From: Liolophura sinensis
Lineage: Eukaryota > Mollusca > Polyplacophora > Chitonida > Chitonidae
Length of the DNA stretch: 64,000 bases
NCBI RefSeq assembly: GCF_032854445.1
Contig: NC_088299.1
Location: 17,043,608-17,107,607, forward strand
Direction of reading: 5' to 3'
Shown here: in pieces, positions 33,301 through 42,552 of the stretch
Numbering within the stretch: position 1 is the stretch's first letter
Layout: the number at the start of each line of letters is the position of its first letter
Program-made: the position numbers and the translations under genes
The notes under the pieces: generated by a model
The model's database searches: none
What the model was told of the DNA's origin: nothing
What the model saw: only the letters and a program-made list of their open reading frames with translations

Positions 33301-36300
33301 GCAAACTGTGACTTGGATATCAATACAATGTCAAGTTTTAAGTATCTGAACTAACATGTTTGGAGCAGTCTCTAATTCTGTTCTTCATTACTCTGGTACA
33401 GTGTGTGCCTCAAGCCTTGTCCCACGGTTTTATTTGTCAACCCTTGTTCACTTATCACTAATCTTGTAAGCAATGTAAACTCTTATTTTCTCCAGGAACC
33501 ACCATTTTGATTCCATTCCCATGACATATATGTCATCGCTGATTGATTAAGATTGATATGCTTCAAACCTAATGCCACACATTTAAACTGTTGTTTTACA
33601 GGCACAATATGTCTTTTTCTCATGTCCTAGGAGGGTATAAAAATAAAACTTAAAAATATTCTAGTTTATCAAAAATGTGGACTGCTGCAGCACTTTTTTC
33701 CTGTTGAAGACGTATTTCCATGATTGGAGAACTCACCAAAGTAAAGATGGGATAAAATAAAAATGTAAATTTTCATTTTTTAAATTTTATTTCCATTTAG
33801 AACTTTCCTGTAAAACACAAAATAAAACAGGTGTCATGTAAATATCAAGTTTATGTTACTATCGCTACTGCTGGCTATGCCGTGACCCATGTACCTTACT
33901 GTCAGGCTGCCTGAGGGTGAGTCTATCTGTCGCACCCTTAGCTGCTATCTGAGCCTGCTCTAGGATCTCCTCAGGGGTAAGGTTGTCAGGAATCGCCTCA
34001 AATTTGCTGTACAAACACAAAGAATGGCTGGGTGAGCACAGGGACATGCAGGTGCATACAGAGTGACAGTGTTGATCAGTGGGGCAATAGGAGGTCAGGA
34101 GCCTTTTAGCAATGTGGCTGCTCTAAGTTCAAGCCCATCTAATGCCTTTTCGGTCATACTTTCTGGCAGGGTCTGGCAGCAAGCTGGAGAGGGTCGTGGG
34201 TTACCCTGGAGATCTGCCCAGTATTCTACCACTTGGGTGCAGTCTATAAATGAAATAGTCTTCAGTATAGTATAAAATACCAATCAAACAAATATACATT
34301 GTGAGCAGACTGACAAATACACTTACAGCTAAACCTTTGCTACTTAACCCTTATCCCAAAACAAAAATCCCTGCACAATTGAGGAAAGTATGTGAAACCT
34401 TTTTTTACATTTTATACGTGTTGATGCCTCAACAATTTCATTATTATCACTGAGCCAACATACAACTATGAGCCTTATAGGTCCTACTTTTGTTTAGGTT
34501 TTTTCTTCTTCTCGCGGGCCAGTGCTCTCTCCCTCTCAGCTGCTTTTTCAGCAGCCATGTCAACTGCGATGGTGAGCTCTTCCCCAGCCTGGTCCAGGCC
34601 CAGCTCTTCCAAGGTGATGTTGGCCATAAAGCTTAGGCTTCTTTTGTAAAACAAGAGCTTTTCCTGTCATCAACAGAATATAAAGCATGGAGTCATCAAC
34701 AGAAAACAAGGCATGGAGTCATCAACAGAAAACAGAGTGGACTCATTAACAGAAAACAGTGGAGTCATCAGCAGAAAACAGTGGAGTCATCAACAGAAAA
34801 CAAGGAGTGGAGTCATCAACAGAAAATAAAGCATGGAGTCATCAACAGAAAACAAGGAGAGGCGTCATCAACAAAAAACAAGGCATGGGGCCATCAACAG
34901 AAAACAAGGCATGGGGCCATCAACACAAAACAAGGCATGGGGCCATCAACACAAAACAAGGCACGAAGCCATCAACACAAAACAAGGCACGAAGCCATCA
35001 ACAGAAAACAAGGCACACAGCCATCAACAGAAAACAAGGCACGCAGCCATCAACAGAAAACAAGGCACACAGCCATCAACAGAAAACAAGGCACGCAGCC
35101 ATCAACAGAAAACAAGGCACGCAGCCATCAACAGAAAACAAGGCACACAGCCATCAACAGAAAACAAGGCACGCAGCCATCAACAGAAAACAAGTCATTG
35201 GGCATCAACACAAAACAGAAATGGAGAGATCTACAACAATTCTGGCTACCACACTAGTTCTTATGGATTATATTTACAGATTGTGATACATATATGTAAC
35301 ACAAATATGCAAATTGCATTTTAATCATTTAATTTAAAGTTAATGTTTTTCTCCTCTCTGGTGCTCACTCCACACAACCCATATAAACATGAACATGATT
35401 CACAAGAGAGGGACAAAAGATAACAACATATGGCTTTTACTGAAGAATCTTACCCAAGACATAGGACATGCTGATTGATTGAATGATTGATAGACTGGTC
35501 TTTAATGACGTAATCTGAACTTACTCATTTGTACAACGGCCTTTATGGATGTAGGAGATCATAGATCTGACATCAGGGCAGAAGGAGTGGTACAATGTAC
35601 GTGGGGCTGTGTTAGGGTCTTCCTGCTACATATATGTAAAACTGTGCATAATACTTACCTAATGACGGCCTTTATGGATGGACAAAATTGTACATCTGAC
35701 ATCAGGGGAGAAGTGGTACAATGTACGTGGGGCTGTGTTAGGATCTTCCTGCTACATATATGTAAAACTGTGCATAATACTTACCTAATGACGGCCTTTA
35801 TGGATGGTCAAAATTGTACATCTGACATCAGGGGAGAAGTGGTACAATGTACGTGGGGCTGTGTTAGGGTCTTACTGCTATATATATGTAAAACTGTGTA
35901 TAATACTTACCTAATGACGGCCTTTATGGATGGACAAAATTGTACATCTGACATCAGGGGAGAAGTGGTACAATGTACGTGGGGCTGTGTTAGGATCTTC
36001 CTGCTACATATATGTAAAACTGTGCATAATACTTACCTAATGACGGCCTTTATGGATGGTCAAAATTGTACATCTGACATCAGGGGAGAAGTGGTACAAT
36101 GTACGTGGGGCTGTGTTAGGGTCTTACTGCTATATATATGTAAAACTGTGTATAATACTTACCTAATGACGGCCTTTATGGATGGTCAAAATTGTACATC
36201 TGACATCAGGGGAGAAGTGGTACAATGTACATGGGGCTGTGTTAGGGTCTTCCGGCTAAACATATGTAAAACTGTGTATAATACTTACCTAATGACAGCC

Positions 36301-39300
36301 TTTATGGATGTGGGAAATCATACATCTGACATCAGGGCAGAAGGAGTGGTACAATGTACGTGGGGCTGTGTTAGGGTCTTACTGCTACATATATGTAAAA
36401 CTGTGCATAATACTTACCTAATGACGGCCTTTGTGGATGGACAAAATTGTACATCTGACATCAGGGGAGAAGTGGTACAATGTACGTGGGGCTGTGTTAG
36501 GGTCTTCTGGCTACACATATGTAAAACTGTGCATAATACTTACCTAATGATGGCCTTTATGGATGGACAAAATTGTACATCTGACATCAGGAGAGAAGTG
36601 GTACAATGTACGTGGGGCTGTGTTAGGGTCTTCTGGCTACACATATGTAAAACTGTGCATAATACTTACCTAATGACGGCCTTTATGGATGGTCAAAATT
36701 GTACATCTGACATCAGGGGAGAAGTGGTACAATGTACGTGGGGCTGTTTTACGGTCTTACTGCTACCTATATGTAACACTGTGCATAGTTCTTACCTTAC
36801 TGAGGATTCTGGAGCCACTCTGTAGTAACCTCTTGGCCTCCTTGTAAAATATTGTCTCTGGCTGGTTATAGGTCATGGCATTATTGCACATCAGGACAAA
36901 ATCTCGCTGGAAATAACAACCAAAACAATGGGTTCTACCAAGGTATTCACCAGATCTATCATGACATCATCAAAAAATACTGAAAATTGTCCAAAATCAT
37001 CATAATTTCTCTGGCGACTTTTCTAGCTCCTAAAAATATATTTTTTTGACTTTCTTGAGAACCAGTTTGTCTGTCTATATCAGGCATGTGGAAAATGGGG
37101 AAGGCCTAAATGCCTTTGTTTGGAGTTTATACTGATGTTTATTCATGAGTTTATCACAGCGAGTATTACAGCCCAGCTCTGTATACCTTATACTCTGCCA
37201 CACTATTGTAGTCTTCATCTTCTAGCTTGAGGCCCATAGTGCTGAAGTCCATGGGGTACTGGATGATGCTGGAGTACCCAGGGGCAATTAGATCATTTAC
37301 AGGGTAGGCAAATATGCCGTGTACGTCCTTTCTGTAAGGAAATCCACACAGAAAACATGTGAAACACACACAAAAATCACAGATCCATCAATGACATTAG
37401 AAGAGAAAAAAAAACAACAAATCCATCAATGACATCAGAAGAGAAAAAAAACAGCAGATCCATCACAGAAGAGAGAGACAAAAGCAGATCCATCACACAA
37501 GAGAGAGCAAAAGCAGATCCATAGAAGAGAGAGAAAACAGCAGATCCATCATAGAAGAGAGAGAAAAAAGCAGATCCATCATAAAAGAGAGGGAAAAAAG
37601 CAGATCCATCATAGAAGAGAGAGAAAAAAGCAGATCCATCACACAAGAGAGAGAAAAAGCAGATCCATAGAAGAGAGAGAAAACAGCAGATCCATCATAG
37701 AAGAGAGAGAAAAAAGCAGATCCATCATAAAAGAGAGGGAAAAAAGCAGATCCATCATAGAAGAGAAAAAAAGAACAGATCCATCATAGAAGAGAGACAA
37801 AAAAAAAGTTAATAATGACATAATCTTCTCAAGGTAATATTTAGTTGAACTACACGGTAAAACTCAGACACCCAGATAAAGCCAAATGAAACTGATTCTT
37901 GAAGTGAAGAACCCTATTAATAAAAAGATCAAAAACACCAATAGAATTTTGGTTGAGACCCATGGTGAAATCCCTGTCTTTAACTCCCATGTACAACTTC
38001 AAAGCCTCTCACAGAGCTGTCAGCTTGTTAGGTGTCACAAGAAACTCTTTAAGACTCTCTGTTTGTCTGTCAATCGATTTGTTGATCTTTCTCTCAGTTA
38101 GATTTTTCCCATCCTACATGTGCATGTATCGCTTCACAAGGCAAAGAAAACACTGAAATAAAGCACATGTCAGTTGAAAGATTGCTAAACACTGTCCATG
38201 AAAATGGTTTGGATTTTGTTTTTAAAATTTTTCTAACCGAGTGAAATGGTTTTGAAACAGGAGATTTTTCAGTGGTCTGTAGTGACACAGGGGTTATCAG
38301 CAAGGTAACATCCATATTTTTTCTTTGAAATAGTTTGTTTAATGCTCCATTTGGTGGATGCATTCACAGATCTACATGTATTAGATATATCAAATCACAG
38401 ATGTATCAGATCACAGATGTTTCAAATCACAGATGTATCAAATCACAGATGTTTCAAATCACAGATGTATCAAATCACAGATGTATCAAATCACAGATGT
38501 ATCAAAACACAGATGTATCAGATCACAGATGCATCAGATCACAGATGTATCAGATCACAGATGTTTCAAATCACAGATGTATCAAATCACAGATGTATCA
38601 GATCACAGATTTATCAGATCACAGATGTATCAGATCACAGATGTATCAGATCACAGATGTATTAGTGTATATGTATTTAGAACATTGAAATTAAGCCTGT
38701 GTACATTTGTTTAAAGCGGCTAAAACCTGATGGTCCAAACACCATCAGAAGAGGTCACCCTGCAATCCACAGTTCCCAACATCCACATGCATAATTTCTG
38801 GGTTTAAAAACTTGAAAGAAAATTAAATCCAAACTATTCTTGTGGACAGTTTTCAACGGTCTTTCATCTTGCATACTTCAAGGTTTTCTTTGCCTTTAAA
38901 GTGACACAGTCACCCAAAATTTAGATTTTTAAAATAAATTCTGATTGTGATGTCCTACCGAAGTTTTTGAAGTTTGTTCATAAACTAAATCACTCATGTT
39001 GAAATAAAAAATATTCACTGCTTATGTAGCTAGTATGTACCCGGAGAAATCCTGCCAGTATTCGAATTCAACACAAAGAGGGCGGGCCATTTTGCCTCAT
39101 TAATATTCAACACAAATGGGCCTGAAGCATATGAGCAGCATTCTGATAGTGACCAGTGTGATTTTGCTATCTTTCCAACTTAAATCCATATTCCTCCATC
39201 TAAATATTATACCGACGATACATATTGTAACACAACTGGCATTTAAAAACGCAAAAGTATGTAATATCTGCGCGACTGTATTGCTTTAACCGGGTGTCTG

Positions 39301-41709
39301 AGTACAAGATGACATAGCTCTCTGTGGTATGTCATAGCTATTGAGAAGCCTGCTCCTTAACGGCTTTCCTCCCACCTGAGAAGTTGTTTATGAAGGTAAT
39401 CCAGACACATCTTCAGTACGCTGGGTTCATCATCTCTGATGGTGCAAGCCCGGGGTTCTCTCCCCTTTTTCTCTACCTCCTCCTCCATGGGAACAGCCAG
39501 TTCTGGCTCCACAGCTTTCTTCTTGGCTGGAGGTTCTAATGGTCCGGAAAGGTCACAGATTCACTTTCTGACAACATTCGCTCCCTTTTGCGGCTCTGCT
39601 CAGAGAGAAAAATAAAGACAGAACTACAGTAGATAAAAACACGAGTGGGAATTACATTGTACAAAAGCCATTCCTGGCTTATTTGGCTTAAATGTACTGT
39701 CACTGTCTAACTGAACATTGTGCAATGAAGTCACAAGCTCAAATACAGTTTTCTCTGGTTAAGCTCAGCTCATGTTACACACTCCATTTTCTCCAAACAT
39801 AATCATGACCACTGTCACATGAAAGAAAAATTATAAAGAATGGCATTCAGCATCAAACAAGCAAACACAGAAATCTGATAACAATGTATATACCTCATGG
39901 TGCCTGTGTTTCTCTTTATCACTTGACTTCTTCTTTTTCTTCTTCTTGTGTTTGTGTCTTTTCTCTTCATGGTACACATCAGCTAAAGGCTCCGGGGTTG
40001 GGGTGGACGCTCCTTTCAGGTTCAAAACCAATTTTAACCCTGGCTTCTCTCCAGTTCTGATAACAGCACACATTATAAACATTAAACACTTAGTAAACCA
40101 ACTCAACCTCTATTTGAAGTGGACATTAAAATTACAGTTTCTACCCTCCCCTTCCCCCCTCAGTGGGTGTGTTTCTCCCTTATCACCTTTAACCCACAGA
40201 ACATACATAGTTATGTAAATTCACTACAATCAAATGTTACTGGCAAACAGCACACTTATAATTTAATATATAGTATAGTATAATATAGTGTTATAAGATT
40301 GTGCTACAGTGTGTATGAGAGTGTGTAAAGCAATAAGACACAGACAATTAACTTTCGTCCTTTTAATACATCTACCTTATCTCTCCAGCTAACTATTGGC
40401 CATTGCAATCTTTATCACACTAGTAGAAGGGAAGAGTAGAGAACAGTTTCATAAATGGGGATTACTCGTTAATGGGAGTTACATGTGATGGCACTTAGAC
40501 GTATACACAGTTGTGGGAACAGTCTAGGGTACATGGGAGTTACATATGAGGGGCACTTATCGTATACACTTGTGGGAACAGTTTAGGTGTACATGAGTTG
40601 CGTGTGATGGCACTCGATCATACATAGTTGTTGGAAACAGTCTAGGGTACATGAGGGAGTTGCATGTGATGGCACTTGAGCATACACAGTTGTTGGGAAC
40701 AGTCTAGGGTACATGAGGAGTTGAATGTGGTGGCACTGGATCATGCACAGTTGTGGAAACAGTCTAGGTGGCACTTGAGCATACACAGTTGTGAAAACAG
40801 TCTAGGGGTACATGGGAGGAAAATTCAGTGAGTTTTCAGTCAAAAACATTGACATACTAGTACCACCTCTGTTTATGAATTATTTGGTGTTTTTAAAATC
40901 TTTTGAGATTTTTTGTGGCTACAAACAGGTGTGTGAGCAGTTTATTTAGATCACACTGTTACATGAGCATTTACTATTTGTGAATACTGTGCCATTCCCC
41001 AACTTCCTGTACATGCCTGAACACCACCCTGTGAAACTCCACATGTATGATGACCCTGGTGTTAGAGGTGTGGAATCGTCCAAGAATGCGCAATCGTCAT
41101 TTAAGAACACGGTGCAGTTACAAGCTCTTGTCAAATATATCGAGGCTGTCAGAACAGTGGGTTGCTTTGTGCTTCACCACATGAATCTCAGGGCCACATG
41201 ACACAGAAAGTAACCTATCGATGTTGTGCTTGCGACAAACATGCTAAATTGACAAAGAAAAGATAAGGCACATAAAGAGGGCCAGGGAGTCATATTTGAC
41301 AATTATTTTTTGTCTGCCACAACAACTGCATTAAGCTTTAAATGTTGCACACTCTGACACTGGTTTGGAGCTATCTTTGGCCCAATAGAATTTTTACTAA
41401 CCCTAGTGCCATGGCAATCACAGACTACCAACGACAGGGCATACACGGCTAGCCTTACATGCTCGTTATAAGTTGATCTTCATTTGCCAGGGACATCTTC
41501 TCAAAAGAGAAGTGGATGTACGGCGCTCTGGGTCACCTTTATAATGTTTCCAAACAAAATCACTTGTCTTCGCATAACGAAAATTGGACACGGGGTGACT
41601 CATACAACTTACCCTCTTTCACTTCTGGATCCCCTTTCTTTGGCAGAATCGCGCTCATAGTCGTGAGATCGTTTCTCTGATTTGTGCTTTTATGTTTTTT
41701 GCTCCCCAT
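21325..41709 (-). CDS. BRD7: Bromodomain-containing protein 7 (BRD7), SWI/SNF subunit, 16 coding exons
   Basis: Acetyl-lysine reader of the PBAF chromatin remodeller in the nucleus (family knowledge). Coding exons, 5' to 3': 41709-41613, 40056-39894, 39598-39376, 37331-37187, 36906-36796, 34663-34488, 34006-33895, 33259-33187, 32733-32623, 30384-30249, 29082-28971, 27404-27336, 26499-26400, 23596-23432, 22195-22155, 21600-21325. All have GT-AG borders. About 703 residues; human BRD7 is 651. The N-terminus is Lys/His-rich (MGSKKHK; a KKKKKKK run in exon 2). The bromodomain is roughly residues 140-245 and includes RKDVHGIFAYPVNDLIAPGY, PMDFSTM, and the acetyl-lysine-binding Asn in MTYNQPET. DUF3512-type blocks follow: GFKEDKRNKVVP, YLNYGPFSSFAP, LLLSTYGDDTG. 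YLNYGP and LDNTAELIQNLQKTQ favour BRD7 over BRD9. Exons 1 and 3 each appear to lack one base. With those restored, every phase closes, so pseudogene decay is unlikely. The donor of exon 6 (AAAA|GTAGGA) is weak. Confidence 0.93.
22378..22970 (-). mobile_element. SINE family A with internal 70-bp segment amplified six times
   Basis: Read on the - strand: a tRNA-like head at 22970-22900 (GAGGTGTTTAGCGTGCCAGC, GGAGCCTCTCACC), then the SINE centre repeated with an exact 70-bp period (CCAGCATTCT on the + strand at 22423, 22493, 22563, 22633, 22703, 22773), then a short tail. Normal copies in the window have one such segment. It lies in the last-but-one stretch of BRD7 introns, between exons 15 and 14. 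Confidence 0.88.
23597..26226. repeat. Minisatellite, about 44-bp unit, about 60 copies, filling BRD7 intron 13
   Basis: The unit on the + strand is CTGTCAGGGAGAAAACGCTA, GATGTGAGACACCAGACATA, TGGT, with subfamilies. Copies from 25840 on read CTGTCACAGAGGAACTGTGA. The first unit starts at 23597, the base next to BRD7 exon 14. Its CTGTCAGGGAAGAAA is the complement of that exon's acceptor, TTTCTTCCCTGACAG. Most units therefore carry a pyrimidine tract plus CAG or a close variant on the transcribed strand. Open frames across it on both strands are repeat products. Confidence 0.94.
26577..26692 (+). mobile_element. SINE family A, partial copy in BRD7 intron 12
   Basis: Body and tail match the family: GGGTCGTGGTTTTCCCGGGC, AGTTCCCTCCTGG, AAGTGAAATATTCTTGGGTA, then ACACCACTCAAATAAATAAA. 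No tRNA-like head is present. It is antisense to BRD7. Confidence 0.75.
27745..27990. repeat. Dispersed repeat, copy 1 of a pair within BRD7
   Basis: This block (ACTTTTGAAACATGGGATTG ... GATGTCACATCCATATTTAT) resembles 38100-38335 (GTTTTGAAACAGGAGATTTT ... AAGGTAACATCCATATTTTT) in the same orientation. Conceptual - strand translations share MDVT, SHVSK/SPVSK and FSGTVFTDLS/FSWTVFSNLS patterns. It is probably an old transposon remnant. It is in an intron (11) and out of splice context, so not an exon. Confidence 0.5.
28011..28465. repeat. Minisatellite, about 75-95-bp unit, 5 copies, BRD7 intron 11
   Basis: The unit includes ATAGCTCAATTTTGAAAGTC, TAGTAAGTCTGTGTGTTAAA, AAACAGACACTG and CATGTCACTGGTCATGAT. 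Units differ by the presence of GATGT and of CAGGCCACCA. Copies are almost identical, so the expansion is recent. Confidence 0.9.
30452..32612. repeat. Minisatellite, about 41-bp unit, more than 50 copies, filling BRD7 intron 9
   Basis: The unit is GTGTTACAGGTGAGAATGAC, ACACCTGGTAATCTAGACTC, T. The gene-side end at 32600-32630 (GTTACAGGTGAGAAT...CTACCTGG) aligns with a unit and contains the donor of exon 9. A block of about 0.25 kb or more recurs within the array: 30713-30905 returns at 31569-31761, and 30899-31120 at 31836-32057, so there is higher-order structure. Open frames (73 residues, two near-identical copies) are repeat products. Confidence 0.94.
33000..33118 (+). mobile_element. Diverged SINE family A fragment
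   Basis: GGTTTCCTCCACTAACAAGA, GAAAATATTCATGAGTATA and CAATCAAATAAATAAATAA keep the order of the family body and tail, with many differences. It lies in BRD7 intron 8. Confidence 0.5.
34085..34295 (+). mobile_element. SINE family A, old copy
   Basis: Shows remnants of the head (GTCAGGAGCCTTTTAGCAAT, CTAAGTTCAAGCCCA), body (GGGTCGTGGGTTACCCTGG, AAATGAAATAGTCTTCAGTA) and tail (ATACCAATCAAACAAAT). It lies in BRD7 intron 6, antisense. Confidence 0.65.
34664..35212. repeat. Minisatellite, 26-bp unit, about 20 copies, starting at the BRD7 exon 6 acceptor
   Basis: The unit is AAGGCACGCAGCCATCAACA plus GAAAAC. The first, diverged copies (GTCATCAACAGAA) begin within three bases of exon 6, and their complement TTCTGTTGATGAC is part of its acceptor. 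The 26-bp period leaves all three + frames open, producing overlapping 158-175-residue frames of Gln/Asn/Lys-rich peptide. These are not genes. Confidence 0.92.
35546..36797. repeat. Minisatellite, 126-bp unit, 10 copies, ending at the BRD7 exon 5 donor
   Basis: The unit contains GACGGCCTTTATGGATGG, ACATCTGACATCAGGGGAGA, GTACAATGTACGTGGGGCTG and TGTGCATAATACTTACCTAA. The last unit ends in TGTGCATAGTTCTTACC, whose complement is the exon 5 donor GGTAAGAACTATGCACA. The other nine units carry ACTTACCTA, that is TAG|GTAAGT on the transcribed strand. 126 is divisible by three, so one + strand frame stays open for 426 residues (35545-36825). It is antisense to BRD7 and unsupported as a gene. Confidence 0.94.
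37378..37805. repeat. Purine-rich minisatellite, about 30-bp unit, BRD7 intron 3
   Basis: Units such as AAGAGAGAGAAAAAAGCAGA plus TCCATCATAG, with shorter variants. A run of several units (about 150 bases) is itself repeated. The + strand is strongly purine-rich, so the BRD7 transcript is U/C-rich here, about 45 bases upstream of the exon 4 acceptor. Confidence 0.9.
38100..38335. repeat. Dispersed repeat, copy 2 of the 27.7-kb element
   Basis: Same orientation and order of blocks as 27745-27990 (GTTTTGAAACAGGAGATTTT, AAGGTAACATCCATATTTTT), with clear divergence. It lies in BRD7 intron 3 next to the 16-bp array. Confidence 0.5.
38391..38664. repeat. Minisatellite, 16-bp unit, about 17 copies, BRD7 intron 3
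   Basis: The unit is TATCAGATCACAGATG with TTTCAAATCACAGATG variants. All three + frames are open because 16 is not divisible by three. The resulting Tyr-Gln-Ile-Thr-Asp-Val-Ser peptides are repeat products. Confidence 0.93.
38665..39375. other. BRD7 intron 3 remainder, no recognised element
   Basis: Ordinary AT-rich intron sequence with a few GC-richer patches near 39070-39120. No exon, SINE or array is seen. Confidence 0.5.
40472..40812. repeat. Minisatellite, about 55-65-bp unit, about 6 copies, BRD7 intron 1
   Basis: Units contain ACAGTCTAGGGTACATGGGA, GTTACATGTGATGGCACTT and CATACACAGTTGTTGG. Copies are uneven in length. It lies in the first coding intron. Confidence 0.85.
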
Positions 41710-42450
41710 TGTCGCGAATTTGAAAGTAGTACAAGGACACGAAGAGATAAATCTCTAACAAAGAAACAGCATCTTGTTGTGTTGTTGTGGTTCAGCGGAC
41801 TGACGCCGGTAATACAAATACTAAACTGTAAAGAGATGCGGATGATTTTCAACCTCAAAATGGATTTTCTTGTTGTATTGCTGAATCTCAACGCGTAAAC
41901 TACAAACAGACAAACAAAAATCGTAATTTTTGTTTATAATAATGGGAAAGATGTTTGTAATGGGCGTAAATCGGGATAAATTTAAATAAAATGCCGGTGA
42001 TAAAATTTACATTACTACGGTTTCGACATTGTAAACAAGACTTTTAAAGGAATCTCTACATCGTGATAAGTTCGAAGTGGGCCTCGTTCTTTTTTTGTTT
42101 AAAACATGGAGCTAGAGTTTTCTCCCTATTCTACCTCCATGTTTAAAGCCATTCAAATAGGTTTACGATTTCCCGTAACTATTTAAGTCTTAGTTTTGGT
42201 ACTTCCTAGCCTATAAAAGTATGTACCATCAGCGTAAAAAAAGACCAAACAAAGGCAGTTCAAGACTGGCCTACGATATTTAAATGGAAATAAGCATATG
42301 GCTTGATGACTTTAACGCTGCTAAAGCTAAATCTTAACAATCCTGTCGCGGCCATCCACCAGTTGGCCCTATCACTTTTCAGAATAATTTAATCAACTTT
42401 TCCTCAAGTGGATAGACCATATTGGCATAATAATGTAAGCCTGTATAGCC
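41710..42450. other. BRD7 5' flank, probable promoter region
   Basis: Upstream of the BRD7 start at 41709 on the - strand. No TATA box at a fitting distance and no second gene start are evident. The BRD7 untranslated leader and promoter should be here, by position only. Confidence 0.35.
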
Positions 42451-42552
42451 ATTTACATTTGCTGGCGCTGTCTTGTTACACAGGGGGTGGTTTACATTTG
42501 CTAGCGCTGTCTTGTTACACAGGGGGTGGTTTACATTTGCTAGCGCTGTCAT
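42451..42552. repeat. Short tandem repeat, about 39-40-bp unit, about 2.6 copies
   Basis: The unit is TTTACATTTGCTAGCGCTGT, CTTGTTACACAGGGGGTGG. The last copy is partial. Confidence 0.9.

Noticed and set aside
34759..35324. Three overlapping + strand open frames of 158-175 residues
   Set aside because: All three are the same 26-bp unit read in different phases, with no independent coding evidence.
40980..41201. 73-residue + strand open frame in BRD7 intron 1
   Set aside because: No family resemblance, no splice context, and an overlapping - strand frame of similar length.
21325..41709. BRD7 as a decayed pseudogene because of its two frame breaks
   Set aside because: Introns, all sixteen exon phases and the motifs are preserved; single-base gaps fit sequence error or a rare allele better.
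39376..41709. BRD9 instead of BRD7
   Set aside because: YLNYGP, the FAPTYDSSFANV block and the C-terminal RQAMGVS match the BRD7 pattern, from memory of the family, better than BRD9.
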